A stretch of 18,664 nt of DNA from Planctomycetota bacterium. Lineage in GTDB: Bacteria; Planctomycetota; Phycisphaerae; UBA1845; CAIVHJ01. The notes under the pieces were generated by a model that was given only the letters and a program-made list of their open reading frames with translations, did not search any database and was not told where the DNA came from. Position numbers and translations under genes: made by a program. Location of the stretch: positions 1-18,664 of the forward strand of contig JACZTW010000025.1 in NCBI GenBank assembly GCA_022573485.1. The letters run 5' to 3'. Position 1 is the first letter of the stretch. The number at the start of each line of letters is the position of its first letter. Positions 1 through 8,011 of this stretch are shown piece after piece.

Positions 1-873
1 CACATCGGCAGCGGCCTTAATTCCTTCCCAAATCTCACCGTACCCTAGAGGATCGACGAAACTCATCGGGTCGTTCCCTACATACGCGTACACGTTGGCT
101 CCGCCGCGGAGGCCTATCGGATCGCGTTGGAGGAATCGGCCGATGGTGGGCGAATAGTAGCGATGCCCGACGTGCACGGCGTCGAAGGCCGAGTCGGGAG
201 CGGCGAACTCGCTGTTGTCTTGATAACCATAGGTGCCGGCGTAGCGGTAGCGGGTGCCGATGGTGCCCTCGGCGCTAATTGTTTCGCCGAAGGCTGTGTA
301 AATGTAGGAATCTTCAATCGTGTGCGGCATATCGGTGAGCAGGCGCGTGCTGCCGATGTGGTCAAAGTGAAAGTAGCTCAGGCCCGAGCCGTTGTAATCG
401 ACTTGGCCTATGCCGGCTTCGGTAACGCCGATTTGCGTCGTCGTGACATTCTGGCCAACCACGTCCACCTCGTAATCCCCGTAAATTTCATCTCCGTCAT
501 AATCATACCACGTCGTGGTCCCGGCGAGAACCTGCGTGGGGTCGGCCGGGTCGCGCTGGCGGGTCATGTACCGGCCACGCCCGCTGCCGCGGAACTCGGT
601 GATGCTGACCGTCTGCTCGTTAAACGGCACGCCGAACTCGTCCTCTTCCCAGGTCTTCTCGGTGACGATCCACAACTCGCCGTTGCGCGTGTACGTCAGA
701 CAAGTGATGTAGGACACCGCGTTGTTCTCCTCATCCAGCGTGATCTTGATCACGTTCCCGGCCCAGGGGAGGTCGCCGAGTTCGTACTCGTAATCCACCC
801 GCTCCACCGGATCTTCGTTGGCGTTGTAGACCTGATAATACATCAGTTGCGAAGCGCCGTACAACCAAGAAGT
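1..873 (-). CDS. RHS-repeat protein, C-terminal core fragment (partial, 5' end disrupted)
   Basis: The minus frame is open from 951 to the window edge. It carries the RHS-associated core signature: a YFHFDHIGSTRLLTD stretch (about 360-310), YAGTYGYQDN (about 255-225), RYYSPTIGRFLQRDPIGL (about 155-105) and YAYVGNDPMSFVDPLGYG (about 90-40). RHS proteins are large secreted or surface YD-repeat shells whose core precedes a variable C-terminal tip, often a toxin. Here the tip begins at about position 40 and runs out of the window, so it cannot be identified. Upstream, recognisable sequence stops at a 65-bp inverted-repeat element (876-940), and an in-frame stop lies at 952-954. The first in-frame ATG (843) has no ribosome binding site. 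I infer that this is the 3' part of an RHS gene cut by the element, or an orphan RHS cassette. A long plus-strand open frame here (127-1026) is a shadow. Confidence 0.85.
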
Positions 874-875
874 CT

Positions 876-940
876 TGTAGGGACGACTGAAGTGAAGTCG
901 TCGAAGGTCTCCGCGTTCGAGCGCCTCAGCCGTCCCTACA
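876..940. repeat. 65-bp MITE/REP-like inverted-repeat element
   Basis: The ends are near-perfect inverted repeats: TGTAGGGACGACTGA (876-890) and TCAGCCGTCCCTACA (926-940) pair at 14 of 15 positions. A second palindrome lies inside (GACGACT 882-888 with AGTCGTC 896-902). The element sits exactly where recognisable RHS coding sequence ends, which fits an insertion or a recombination scar. No coding potential. Non-autonomous elements of this form are usually dispersed, but copy number cannot be seen here; only one copy is in the window. Confidence 0.6.
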
Positions 941-968
941 GGACTGAATCCTCATCTCACACTTGGAA

Positions 969-1013
969 CCCAGCGATGAATCGCTGGGCTATTATCGAAT
1001 GTCCCTCCGGGAC
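969..1013. repeat. REP-like tandem hairpin pair
   Basis: There are two adjacent perfect hairpins: CCCAGCGAT-GA-ATCGCTGGG (969-988, 9-bp stem) and GTCCC-TCC-GGGAC (1001-1013, 5-bp stem with a 3-nt loop). The paired design resembles dispersed REP-like sequences that I recall from planctomycete and related genomes. They lie 28 bp beyond the inverted-repeat element at 876-940, in DNA with no gene. They could also act as a transcription barrier, but no T-tract follows. Confidence 0.55.
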
Positions 1014-1665
1014 GAACGGACGCTGAACAGATGTTTGGTAGAGTGGGCGTTCGCGCCTGATCGGTTCGGGCTCGAATCCCAATAGATCACGTGTCAAGTT
1101 ATGCAGTGGGGCGAAGTAGGTGCGGTTGCGGTGTGCGCAGACCGTGAGAATTACGAAAGAAGACGGCAGAGCATCGCGAAACGTGTAGCGCCAAACGAAG
1201 CCAAACTTCGCGCAAAGGGAAGGCCGGGAATGGGAAAGGGCCGAAAGGACGAAGGATGAGAACGATTGCGGAATGCGGATTTCGGATTTTGGAATGGGGA
1301 GCGAAAGAATTGCGGAATGCGGGTTTCGGATTGCGGAATGGGGAGCGAATCACGAACCACGCAAAAGCTCAGTGGCCGAACAAAGCCATTTTGCCGCAAG
1401 GTCAACGCGGCAAGAGAGAAAGGCCGGGGGAAATGCGGATTGCGGATTGAACAATCAAATCCGGGAAACAGTGAAGGGTCCGGCTCAAGGACACCCGAGG
1501 CCAGATTGGGCAAGTCGCCAAACACGTACTTTCAACGCACGTGTCCGGCCACAATAGCCCGGCAGAGCGCGAATTCGCTCAAATGCTTGAATTTGCGTGG
1601 CAAATCTCTATGCTGTGCTACTGTGATTTCCAAGGCAGGAGCCGTGGCGAGCAAGGAGTGCACTC
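1014..1665. other. Gene-free intergenic region with repeats
   Basis: About 650 bp with no supported gene. The open frames here overlap one another on both strands, are rich in repeated I-R-N-P or G-F-R-I peptides from the GCGGAAT-type repeats, and lack ribosome binding sites. The region holds the 41-bp direct repeat described separately (1265-1349), a further short GCGGATTGCGGATTG run near 1435-1449, and the leader of the gene starting at 1666. A T-arm-like sequence near 1069-1081 does not fold into a tRNA. Confidence 0.6.
1265..1349. repeat. Two-copy 41-bp direct repeat of the GCGGAAT heptamer type
   Basis: The 41-bp units at 1265-1305 and 1309-1349 match at 38 of 41 positions (differences at unit positions 16, 25 and 26) with a 44-bp period. 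Each unit is built from degenerate heptamers such as TGCGGAA, TTTCGGA and TTGGAAT. Such GCGGA-rich heptamer patches occur in gene-free parts of planctomycete-like genomes, as far as I recall. No protein is predicted; both strands translate to low-complexity peptides. Confidence 0.7.
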
Positions 1666-2403
1666 GTGCCGAAATCCAAGAATGCGCTGTCCCTGCTTGA
1701 AGTCCTCCGCCGCGAAGACATGAAACCGGCGGCGGGTGGCTCGAATGCTTCCTCAATCGGCCAGCCCGCTCAGCAAGCGCCGGCGGCGAAAGGGGACAGC
1801 CCGCAAACGCTGGTTCGGGCGGAAGGCGATCGATTGAAGTTCTCGCTCAGCACGCTGACGCTGGCCGTGGTCTTGTTCGGAGCGTTGGTGGTGTTGGCCG
1901 GCGCTTTTGCGCTGGGCCGACACTTGGGATACCATTCCGGTTGGCAGGCCGCCGCTGAGCGGGCGCAGATGATCGCGGATGACGAATTCCTCGACCTTCG
2001 CGAGCAACCGCCCAATCCCGGCGTGTTGCTGGATCTGGGCGTGGTTAGCGATGCCGTCAATCGGGAGAACGCCCAGCAGCGAAAAGCGGCCCGCGCGGGC
2101 CAGGTCGGCTTCATCGACGACTTGAACTATATTTGGATCGAAACCTTCAAAACCAAAGACGCCGCGACGACCGCCCGCGAGTATTTGAAGAATAGAGAGA
2201 TTGAATCAACGCTGATTGAGAACGGCGGTAAGTGGGTATTGATCTCGAAGGAAGGATTTGATTACGGGCTGACGGAAGAAAAGGCAGCCTGTCAACAATT
2301 GAGTGCCCGCATCAGAAAGGTCGGCCAACAATACCTGGAAGCCGGCGGTCGATACGGGTTTAAGTGTTACGTCAAGAAGAAACTGCCGGGCTCAGCCTGG
2401 TAA
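1666..2403 (+). CDS. Membrane-anchored SPOR-like domain protein
   Basis: This 245-residue protein starts at GTG 1666, preceded by AAGGAG at 1653-1658 with a 7-nt spacer. Residues 1-57 are a polar Ala/Gln/Pro-rich cytoplasmic segment. A single strong transmembrane helix spans about 58-84 (LTLAVVLFGALVVLAGAFAL). The outer part has a compact domain at about 150-240 with alternating strands and helices (YIWIETFKTKDAATTAREYL, then a KWVLISKEGFDYG strand and a CQQLSARIRKVG helix). That pattern of 'residue strand, helix, strand' with basic surfaces resembles SPOR peptidoglycan-binding domains, so a periplasmic cell-envelope role is an inference; no exact SPOR signature is visible. It lies 14 bp upstream of the PVC small basic protein gene and is probably cotranscribed with it. 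Confidence 0.75.
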   Translation: MPKSKNALSLLEVLRREDMKPAAGGSNASSIGQPAQQAPAAKGDSPQTLVRAEGDRLKFSLSTLTLAVVLFGALVVLAGAFALGRHLGYHSGWQAAAERAQMIADDEFLDLREQPPNPGVLLDLGVVSDAVNRENAQQRKAARAGQVGFIDDLNYIWIETFKTKDAATTAREYLKNREIESTLIENGGKWVLISKEGFDYGLTEEKAACQQLSARIRKVGQQYLEAGGRYGFKCYVKKKLPGSAW

Positions 2404-2417
2404 CGGAGCGCATTGGA

Positions 2418-2675
2418 ATGTCCATTGATAAATCACTCAAGACCAGCGGCGCCCTTTCAAAGCACCGCAACGTCTTGACGCGGGCCGAACGCATCGAAAA
2501 ACTCAAGGACGAAGATCGTTGGCTGGAGGATCAGAGCCCGTTCGGCCTGATCAAGGTGGCCCATCGCAAGGCTAAAGTCGGTGGCAAGGTCAAGGAGAAG
2601 CCCGAAGCCGCCGCCGAGAGTGAAGGCGAAAAGCCGGCCGAAGGTGACGCCGCGCCCGAGGCGGACAAGAAGTAG
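2418..2675 (+). CDS. PVC-superphylum signature small basic protein (TIGR04137-like)
   Basis: The 85-residue protein starts at ATG 2418, with GGAG at 2405-2408 nine bases upstream. An earlier in-frame start (2364) would overlap the previous gene and has no homology support. The N-terminus, MSIDKSLKTSGALSKHRNVL, followed by TRAERIEKLKDEDRW and a GLIKVAHRKAK segment, matches the small basic protein shared by Planctomycetes, Verrucomicrobia and Chlamydiae. That family is reported as a likely nucleic-acid- or ribosome-associated housekeeping protein. Residues 57-85 form a low-complexity Lys/Glu/Ala/Pro tail (KEKPEAAAESEGEKP) longer than the family core of about 60-65 residues, as I recall it. It lies between the SPOR-like gene and the aminotransferase gene. 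This is the best taxonomic marker in the window. Confidence 0.85.
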   Translation: MSIDKSLKTSGALSKHRNVLTRAERIEKLKDEDRWLEDQSPFGLIKVAHRKAKVGGKVKEKPEAAAESEGEKPAEGDAAPEADKK

Positions 2676-2777
2676 CACGCCCGGCCATCGTGGTGAGCAG
2701 GTTCGTCGATGCGTTGTGGGCCGGGGGCCCTCCGGCGTTGTGGATCGCTATGTGGGGCAGTATGCTGCGGGGCACGC

Positions 2778-3893
2778 ATGGCGATTGAGGATTTCATTTC
2801 GGAGCGCGCCCGATCGGTTAAGGAATCCGGTATTCGGCGGATTTTCAATCTGGCAGCGTCGCTGAAGGACCCGATCAACTTCTCCATCGGCCAGCCGGAT
2901 TTCGAGGTGCCCGAGCCTGCGAAGCAGGCGGCCATTGAGGCCATCCGCGCGGGGCACAACGGCTACACCGTCACACAGGGGTTGCCCGCGTTGCGCGAGA
3001 AAATCGCTGCCCGCGTGGCCCATTACTACAACGGGACGCCGGAAATTCTGGTGACCTCGGGGTTGTCCGGCGGGCTGCTGCTGGCGCTGATGGTCACAGT
3101 GAACGCCGGCGATGAAGTCCTCTATCCCGATCCGTACTTCGTAAGTTACCCCAACCTGGTGCAGTGCGCCGGCGGGAAGCCGGTGGCGGTCTCGACCTAT
3201 CCGGACTTCCAACTGTCGCCGGACAAAATCGCCGAGGCCATCACGCCGAAAACGAAGATTCTGCTATTGAACTCGCCCAATAATCCCACCGGCGTGGTCT
3301 ACACGGCTGAGCAAATCCAACAGGTCTGCACGCTGGCAGAGAAACACGACCTGCTGATCATCAGCGACGAAATTTATCGCGATCTGAGTTATGACGGGCC
3401 GACGCCCAGCCCGGCGGAATTCGTACCCGAGCGCACGATCCTGCTCCGAGGGTTCAGCAAGAGTTACAGCATGACCGGCTGGCGGATGGGCTATGCGTCG
3501 GGTCCGCAGGCCATCCTCCAGCAAATGGGCAACATGCAGCAGTACACGTTCGTGTGCGCGCCCAGCATGGCCCAACACGGCGCCATCGCAGCCTTGGACG
3601 TCGATATGTCCGAACAAGTCGGCAACTACAGCCGAAAACGCGACTTGGTGATGCAGGAGCTGGGCAGCCACTTCGAATATGCCCGACCCCACGGTGGGTT
3701 CTATTTCTTCCTCAAAGTGCCGGCGCGCTTCGAGAACAGCACGCAGTTTGTCGAGGCGGCCTTGGATAAGAACCTGCTGTGCGTGCCCGGCGCAGCCTTC
3801 AGCCGGCAGGACACCCACTTCCGCATCAGCTACGCCACCGCCGATGGCGATATCCGGCGCGGCTGCGACGTGCTGCGCTCGATGGCAGGGTGA
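2778..3893 (+). CDS. Class I/II PLP-dependent aminotransferase (aspartate aminotransferase-like)
   Basis: A 371-residue fold-type I aminotransferase, usual length for the family. Key residues visible: NFSIGQPDF near the N-terminus (34-42), NSPNNPTG (165-172), the cofactor-holding D197 in ISDEIYRD, the Schiff-base K228 in GFSKSYSMTGWRMG, and the substrate carboxylate-binding R349 in FRISYA. It would transfer an amino group from an amino acid to a 2-oxoacid in the cytoplasm. The substrate cannot be settled from sequence alone, but subgroup I-gamma aspartate aminotransferases fit best. I chose ATG 2778 (GGGG at 2769-2772) because the 23 residues added by an upstream start at 2709 are Cys/Arg-rich and unlike the family. 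It is 102 bp downstream of the small basic protein gene. Confidence 0.93.
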   Translation: MAIEDFISERARSVKESGIRRIFNLAASLKDPINFSIGQPDFEVPEPAKQAAIEAIRAGHNGYTVTQGLPALREKIAARVAHYYNGTPEILVTSGLSGGLLLALMVTVNAGDEVLYPDPYFVSYPNLVQCAGGKPVAVSTYPDFQLSPDKIAEAITPKTKILLLNSPNNPTGVVYTAEQIQQVCTLAEKHDLLIISDEIYRDLSYDGPTPSPAEFVPERTILLRGFSKSYSMTGWRMGYASGPQAILQQMGNMQQYTFVCAPSMAQHGAIAALDVDMSEQVGNYSRKRDLVMQELGSHFEYARPHGGFYFFLKVPARFENSTQFVEAALDKNLLCVPGAAFSRQDTHFRISYATADGDIRRGCDVLRSMAG

Positions 3894-3928
3894 CGTTTGG
3901 AATGGAGTTTCGGCAGATCATTGTTGAT

Positions 3929-3951
3929 CCCCCGCGAATGCACGGAGGGGG
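3929..3951 (+). terminator. Possible stem-loop after the aminotransferase gene
   Basis: CCCCC (3929-3933) pairs with GGGGG (3947-3951) around a 13-nt loop, 35 bp after the aminotransferase stop. The stem is short and no T-tract follows, so intrinsic termination is only a possibility. The next gene has its own strong ribosome binding site 60 bp further on. Confidence 0.3.
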
Positions 3952-4024
3952 TCGCAAATTGTGACCAGCTTCGGCGACCAGAGCCGTTAGTCATTTGGAC
4001 GCAAGCAGTTAAAGGAGAAATTTC

Positions 4025-4858
4025 ATGGTCTCGGGAGTAGCAGTGATGATTCTAGCTCTGAGCACTCTGTTCGCGGGCGATCCGCCGGCCGAGGCGAAGC
4101 CCACGGTGCGGGTCATCACGGTTCACGAAGTGCGGCACAAGGATCTTCGAAAGAACCCGGCCCAATCCCAGCTCGGCTCGGTGAATCCGGGCGCTCAGGA
4201 GATTCTGGAGGTCACCATCGAGCTTGCGGGAGCTGCGGCCGCCCGAGCGGAGAAGTATGGCTTCGTTCAAATCACAAAGGTCGAGGATGACCAAGGCAAG
4301 GCACTCAAGCCGCGCGAAGGGTTCGGAATGAACACCAACCCGCATGACCGGCTTGTGGACGTGGACCGGGAGTCCATGTTCTTCTGGGAGAAAACAAAGC
4401 CCAATGACAAGCTCCGCGTCACGTTGTATTTCGACGCTCCGGCCCGTTCATCCAAAGCACTGAAAACGCTCACCGGCAAGCTCAAACTGTTCGTCATCAA
4501 GGAGCGTAAGGAAGTGATCGTCGCCGACATTCTGTCTATGCAAGGCAAGACGATCGAGAACGACTTGCTGAAGTCTGCCGGGCTGATCATCAAAGTTACG
4601 AAGGTGGAAGACAAGTCCAAGGCCGTCACATTCGAGACGAGCGGCAATCAGGACAGGCTGTTGGAATTAGCGCTGGTTGATGCGGCCGGCAAGGGAATCA
4701 ACGTCGCTACCATGACCATGACGTTGGGCGGCAAAACCTCGCGCACACTACAGCCGGTGGAAACCGTTCCGGTTGACGCGCGACTCAAACTGACCATCGG
4801 GCTCGGTCAAGAGACGGTGGAAGTGCCCTTCAGCTTCACGGACATCCCGCTGCCATGA
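4025..4858 (+). CDS. Secreted protein of unknown function
   Basis: A 277-residue protein with an excellent ribosome binding site (AGGAG 4013-4017, 7-nt spacer). The N-terminus is a likely signal peptide: a hydrophobic run VAVMILALSTLFAG (5-18), then a probable cleavage near AEA (22-24). I do not recognise a family. The rest is strand-rich with two segments that look alike: FVQITKVEDDQGKAL (80-94) and IIKVTKVEDKSKAV (188-201). Each is followed by a strand-rich stretch (RVTLYFDAP and LKLTIGLG), which suggests two beta-sandwich-like halves (inference). There are no cysteines and no catalytic motif that I can see. It ends 5 bp from the stop codon of the convergent AAA+ gene, with no obvious terminator between them. 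Confidence 0.8.
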   Translation: MVSGVAVMILALSTLFAGDPPAEAKPTVRVITVHEVRHKDLRKNPAQSQLGSVNPGAQEILEVTIELAGAAAARAEKYGFVQITKVEDDQGKALKPREGFGMNTNPHDRLVDVDRESMFFWEKTKPNDKLRVTLYFDAPARSSKALKTLTGKLKLFVIKERKEVIVADILSMQGKTIENDLLKSAGLIIKVTKVEDKSKAVTFETSGNQDRLLELALVDAAGKGINVATMTMTLGGKTSRTLQPVETVPVDARLKLTIGLGQETVEVPFSFTDIPLP

Positions 4859-4863
4859 ATTCG

Positions 4864-6204
4864 CTACATAATCGTGAAGTAGTTAGTCATAGCGAAGTCG
4901 AAAGTCTCCTTGGTCATGGTTGCCTGGCCGCCCTCATAGTCACACTGATTCTTGATCTGGGCCAGCAAATCGCGCGGATGACAGCAACGGAAAGGTCGCT
5001 CCTCCGCGCGGTAGCGGGCGATCAAGTGGTCCAGCGCCTCCGCGTTCGGCTCGACCCCAGACTGCTCACTCACGATTTGCATCAACTGCCGGAACTCGGT
5101 TTCGGTCGGATCGGGCACTTCGATCTTGTAGGGAATGCGCCTCAGGAAAGCATCGTCGACGAGATCCTTCGGCTCGAGGTTCGTCGAGAAGATGATGAGC
5201 TGGTCGAAGGGCACTTGAATTTTCGTGCCGGTGATGAGCTGCAAGAAATCATAGCGCTTCTCCAGCGGCACGATCCAGCGGTTGAGCAATTCGAAGGGGT
5301 TGATTCGCTGCCGTCCGAAGTCGTCGATGACCAGTGAGCCGCAGTTGCTCTTCATTTGCAGCGGGGCGTGGCTGATCTTGCTGACTGGATCGTACCGAAT
5401 CTCGAGGGCATCCATGGTCAACTCGCCGCCGACCACAATCGTCGGCCGCTTGATTTTGATCCAGCGGCGATCGTGCTGTTTGGCTTTGATGATGCTCGGC
5501 CCGAGCTCGACCGGTTCGTGGACCTGCGGGTCGAACACCATGATGATCTGGCCTTCGACTTGAACGGTGCGGGGAATCCAGACCTCGGTGCCGAAGCAAC
5601 GGGTGATGCGTTCGGCGATGCTGGTCTTGCCGTTTCCCGGCGGGCCGTAGAGGAACATGCCCCGTCCGGAGTTAATGGCCGGCCCCAAGCGCGAGAACAG
5701 TTCGTCACTGATCAACAGGTCGCTGAATGCCCTCTGCAAGTCATCGCGCCGCGGCATCTCTCCGGCGATGGTCTGCTTGTTGACCGACGCGATGTACTCA
5801 GCCAGCGATACCGGCGCCGATCCGAGATAGGAACACTCCTGCATATATTTCTTGGCGCGTTCCCGGCCATCCTCGGTCAGAGCGTACGTGAAATCCAACT
5901 GGGCTGAATCCTTGTAGAAGACCAACTGCTGGTTCTTCAACGTGGTAAGCATCTCCTTGCAGTCTTTGAGCGGCAGGGCGAGTTCTTCGCAAAGTTCCCG
6001 GCCTTTGGCGTTGCCGTGGGCCAACAGGAACTTCAAGAGCAGCGCTTCGGCCATGGCGCTGGTGATGCCGGCTTGTTTGAAGTCCTCGGGGGGCTGAGGC
6101 ACGAAAGCATCGCCGGACTCGTCGCCCGCCGACGCCCGCGCCGCTGCCGGCGGCATGTTGAAGAGTTCCTCAAGCGAGAGATCTGTATAGACGGCACTGC
6201 TCAT
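4864..6204 (-). CDS. AAA+ ATPase with N-terminal helical/winged-helix region
   Basis: A 446-residue protein. ATG 6204 has AGGAG six bases upstream; the further ATG at 6288 lacks such support. Residues 45-125 look like a winged-helix or similar small helical domain. The ATPase core shows Walker A GPPGNGKTS (187-195, K193), a Walker B LVIDDFG (291-297) with DD instead of the usual DE, sensor 1 in IIFSTNL (337-343), arginines in DAFLRRI (351-357) and a sensor 2-like CCHPRDLL (407-414). A 65-residue insertion between Walker A and B (EVWIPRTVQVEGQIIMVFDPQ region) is strand-rich. Oligomeric ATP-driven remodelling is the general role of such proteins; the client is unknown. It is the last gene of the minus-strand block. 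Confidence 0.88.
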   Translation of the reverse strand: MSSAVYTDLSLEELFNMPPAAARASAGDESGDAFVPQPPEDFKQAGITSAMAEALLLKFLLAHGNAKGRELCEELALPLKDCKEMLTTLKNQQLVFYKDSAQLDFTYALTEDGRERAKKYMQECSYLGSAPVSLAEYIASVNKQTIAGEMPRRDDLQRAFSDLLISDELFSRLGPAINSGRGMFLYGPPGNGKTSIAERITRCFGTEVWIPRTVQVEGQIIMVFDPQVHEPVELGPSIIKAKQHDRRWIKIKRPTIVVGGELTMDALEIRYDPVSKISHAPLQMKSNCGSLVIDDFGRQRINPFELLNRWIVPLEKRYDFLQLITGTKIQVPFDQLIIFSTNLEPKDLVDDAFLRRIPYKIEVPDPTETEFRQLMQIVSEQSGVEPNAEALDHLIARYRAEERPFRCCHPRDLLAQIKNQCDYEGGQATMTKETFDFAMTNYFTIM

Positions 6205-6382
6205 AGGTTGCTCCTGTTCATTCAACTCCGGGCTGTTGCGCGTGTGTGGGAATTCCACTTGGCGCGAGCCTCTCGAACGCCTCGCCATTGATGCGGAGAT
6301 AATACAGCTTACAATTGGGGTCGGTTGGCGGCGGGACGCGGGGCGCTATCGGACGTGAACAAGGGGCACTCGGTCGGCAATG

Positions 6383-6904
6383 CTAGTCGGCGCTGGAGCA
6401 ATGTCTGGCGATGAAGCCGAGCACATCACGGGTGCGGACCATAGCGACGGGCTTGTTGTCTTGCATGATCGGAACATGGCGATAGTTCTTGACCGCCATC
6501 AGATTCAAGCCCTGGGCAACGGATTCCGTTGATTGGATGGCCTCGGGCAGCGGCGACATGAACTTGCGGATCGGCTCGTGCCGCAGTTCGTCGTACCGAT
6601 CCGCGATCTTCATCAGAAAATCGCGCTCGGTGAAAATACCGACCAGTTCGTCGTGGTCTACAATCATGACCCCGCTGGTGTGCGCGTCAATCATGGATTG
6701 GGTCACTTCAGAGACAGTGCTGTCGGGCAGCATGGTCAAGCCCCGATCCGGCTTGAGTTCCATGACGGATTCATTGATCAAGCGCGCCGCCAAGCCCTCG
6801 GCGGAGGATTCGGGCACGCCCATGTCAGACAGGTCCGCCTGACATTGCTCGCACTGGTCTGCCCCTTCAATATTCGGATGTCCACATGCGGGGCAGTCGA
6901 TCAT
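6383..6904 (-). CDS. Zinc-ribbon plus CBS-pair protein
   Basis: A 173-residue protein starting at MIDCPACGHP (ATG 6904); an upstream ATG at 6976 would add residues without family character. C4, C7, C18 and C21 form a CPAC-x10-CEQC zinc ribbon. Residues 50-105 and 112-170 are two CBS motifs, with the typical VGIFTERDFL (88-97) and a second motif around YRHVPIMQDNKPVAMVRTRDVL. CBS pairs bind adenine nucleotides and report energy state to a partner. The zinc ribbon may add protein or nucleic-acid contacts (inference). It lies 84 bp downstream of korB, on the same strand, and its partner on the other side of korAB is another CBS protein (9964-10434). Confidence 0.88.
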   Translation of the reverse strand: MIDCPACGHPNIEGADQCEQCQADLSDMGVPESSAEGLAARLINESVMELKPDRGLTMLPDSTVSEVTQSMIDAHTSGVMIVDHDELVGIFTERDFLMKIADRYDELRHEPIRKFMSPLPEAIQSTESVAQGLNLMAVKNYRHVPIMQDNKPVAMVRTRDVLGFIARHCSSAD

Positions 6905-6988
6905 ACGCGTACGTTCCAAGGTGACTTGAAGAAACCGACGAGCGGATTGTACCGCATCGCTGCCTGCTCTGCACACCGTTGCAGGCGT

Positions 6989-8011
6989 TTACGTTACGTC
7001 CCAGGAATCGGCGCCTTCCAGCAGCGCGGCCATGTCGGCGGCCCCGTTTTTCGAGCGCGCGTCCTCAATCTGCTGCTTCATCAAATTCTCATAGGTGGGT
7101 CGATGGACCCGGCGGAAGATGCCCAGAGGCTCGGGAAAGGCCGGCACCTGCATGCGCGAGAGCAGGAACGCCAAACTGGAGTCGTCCATCTTCTCATCGT
7201 GAAACAGCAAATCATCCTCGGTCACGCCGTTGCCCAGGGTGACGACCTCCGGGACCACGCCGTTCAGCCGAATGCCCTTGTCGCGCTCTTTGCCGAAGAC
7301 CAGCGGCTGACCATGTTGGAGGTACACAACGCTGTCAGCCTTGGTGCCCTTGTCGGTCGCATAGCTGAAGGCGCCGTCGTTGAAAATGTTGCAGTTCTGG
7401 TAGATCTCGACGAACGCTGTTCCTTTGTGCCGGGCCGCTTCCGAAAGCACGGATCCCAGATGCTTGATGTCAACATCGACCGCCCGCGCGACGAACGTCG
7501 CTTCTGCAGCAATGGCCACCGACAGTGGACGGAGCGGGTAGTCAATACTTCCCAACGGCGAGGTCTTGGTTTTCTTGCCGAACTCCGAAGTCGGCGAGTA
7601 TTGACCTTTGGTCAAGCCGTAAATGCGATTGTTGAACAGCAGCACGACCATGCCGACGTTTCGTCGGATGGCGTGGAGCAAATGGTTGCCGCCGATGCTC
7701 AAACCGTCGCCGTCACCGGTGACGACCCAGACCTGGAGATCGGGGTTGGCGCATTTGGCGCCGGTCGCGATGGCCAGCGCCCGGCCATGGATGCTATGGA
7801 GTCCGTAGGTCTCCAGGTAATAAGGGAATCGGCTGCTGCAACCGATGCCCGAGACGAACAGAAACCGCTCGCGCGGAATCCCAAGCGTCGGCAGGATCTT
7901 CTTGACTTGCGCCAGGATCGAATAGTCGCCGCAACCCGGGCACCAGCGCACGTCCTGATCGGAGGCGAAATCCTTGGGCTTCAGTGTCGGCAGTTCCACA
8001 GTCGTGCTCAT
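6989..8011 (-). CDS. korB: 2-oxoacid:ferredoxin oxidoreductase, beta subunit (KorB-like)
   Basis: A 340-residue thiamine-diphosphate subunit. It has WCPGCGDY (23-30), a [4Fe-4S]-ligand pattern (C24, C27, C58, C207), the TPP/Mg motif GDGDGLSIGGNH (99-110) and FNNRIYGLTKGQ (126-137). Residues 206-232 match the family's QNCNIFNDGAF segment. With KorA it oxidatively decarboxylates a 2-oxoacid (2-oxoglutarate most likely) to the acyl-CoA, reducing ferredoxin in the cytoplasm. It has no separate ferredoxin domain, as in two-subunit Kor enzymes. The start overlaps the korA stop by 4 bp (ATGA), indicating translational coupling. Confidence 0.95.
   Translation of the reverse strand: MSTTVELPTLKPKDFASDQDVRWCPGCGDYSILAQVKKILPTLGIPRERFLFVSGIGCSSRFPYYLETYGLHSIHGRALAIATGAKCANPDLQVWVVTGDGDGLSIGGNHLLHAIRRNVGMVVLLFNNRIYGLTKGQYSPTSEFGKKTKTSPLGSIDYPLRPLSVAIAAEATFVARAVDVDIKHLGSVLSEAARHKGTAFVEIYQNCNIFNDGAFSYATDKGTKADSVVYLQHGQPLVFGKERDKGIRLNGVVPEVVTLGNGVTEDDLLFHDEKMDDSSLAFLLSRMQVPAFPEPLGIFRRVHRPTYENLMKQQIEDARSKNGAADMAALLEGADSWDVT

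Noticed and set aside
127..1026. Long plus-strand open frame
   Set aside because: It is antisense to the RHS C-terminal core, whose signature is unmistakable on the minus strand.
1030..1090. tRNA-like sequence (TGGTAGAG, GGGCTCGAATCCC)
   Set aside because: The T-arm-like part pairs, but the acceptor stem and D-stem do not pair and no plausible anticodon arm with correct spacing was found.
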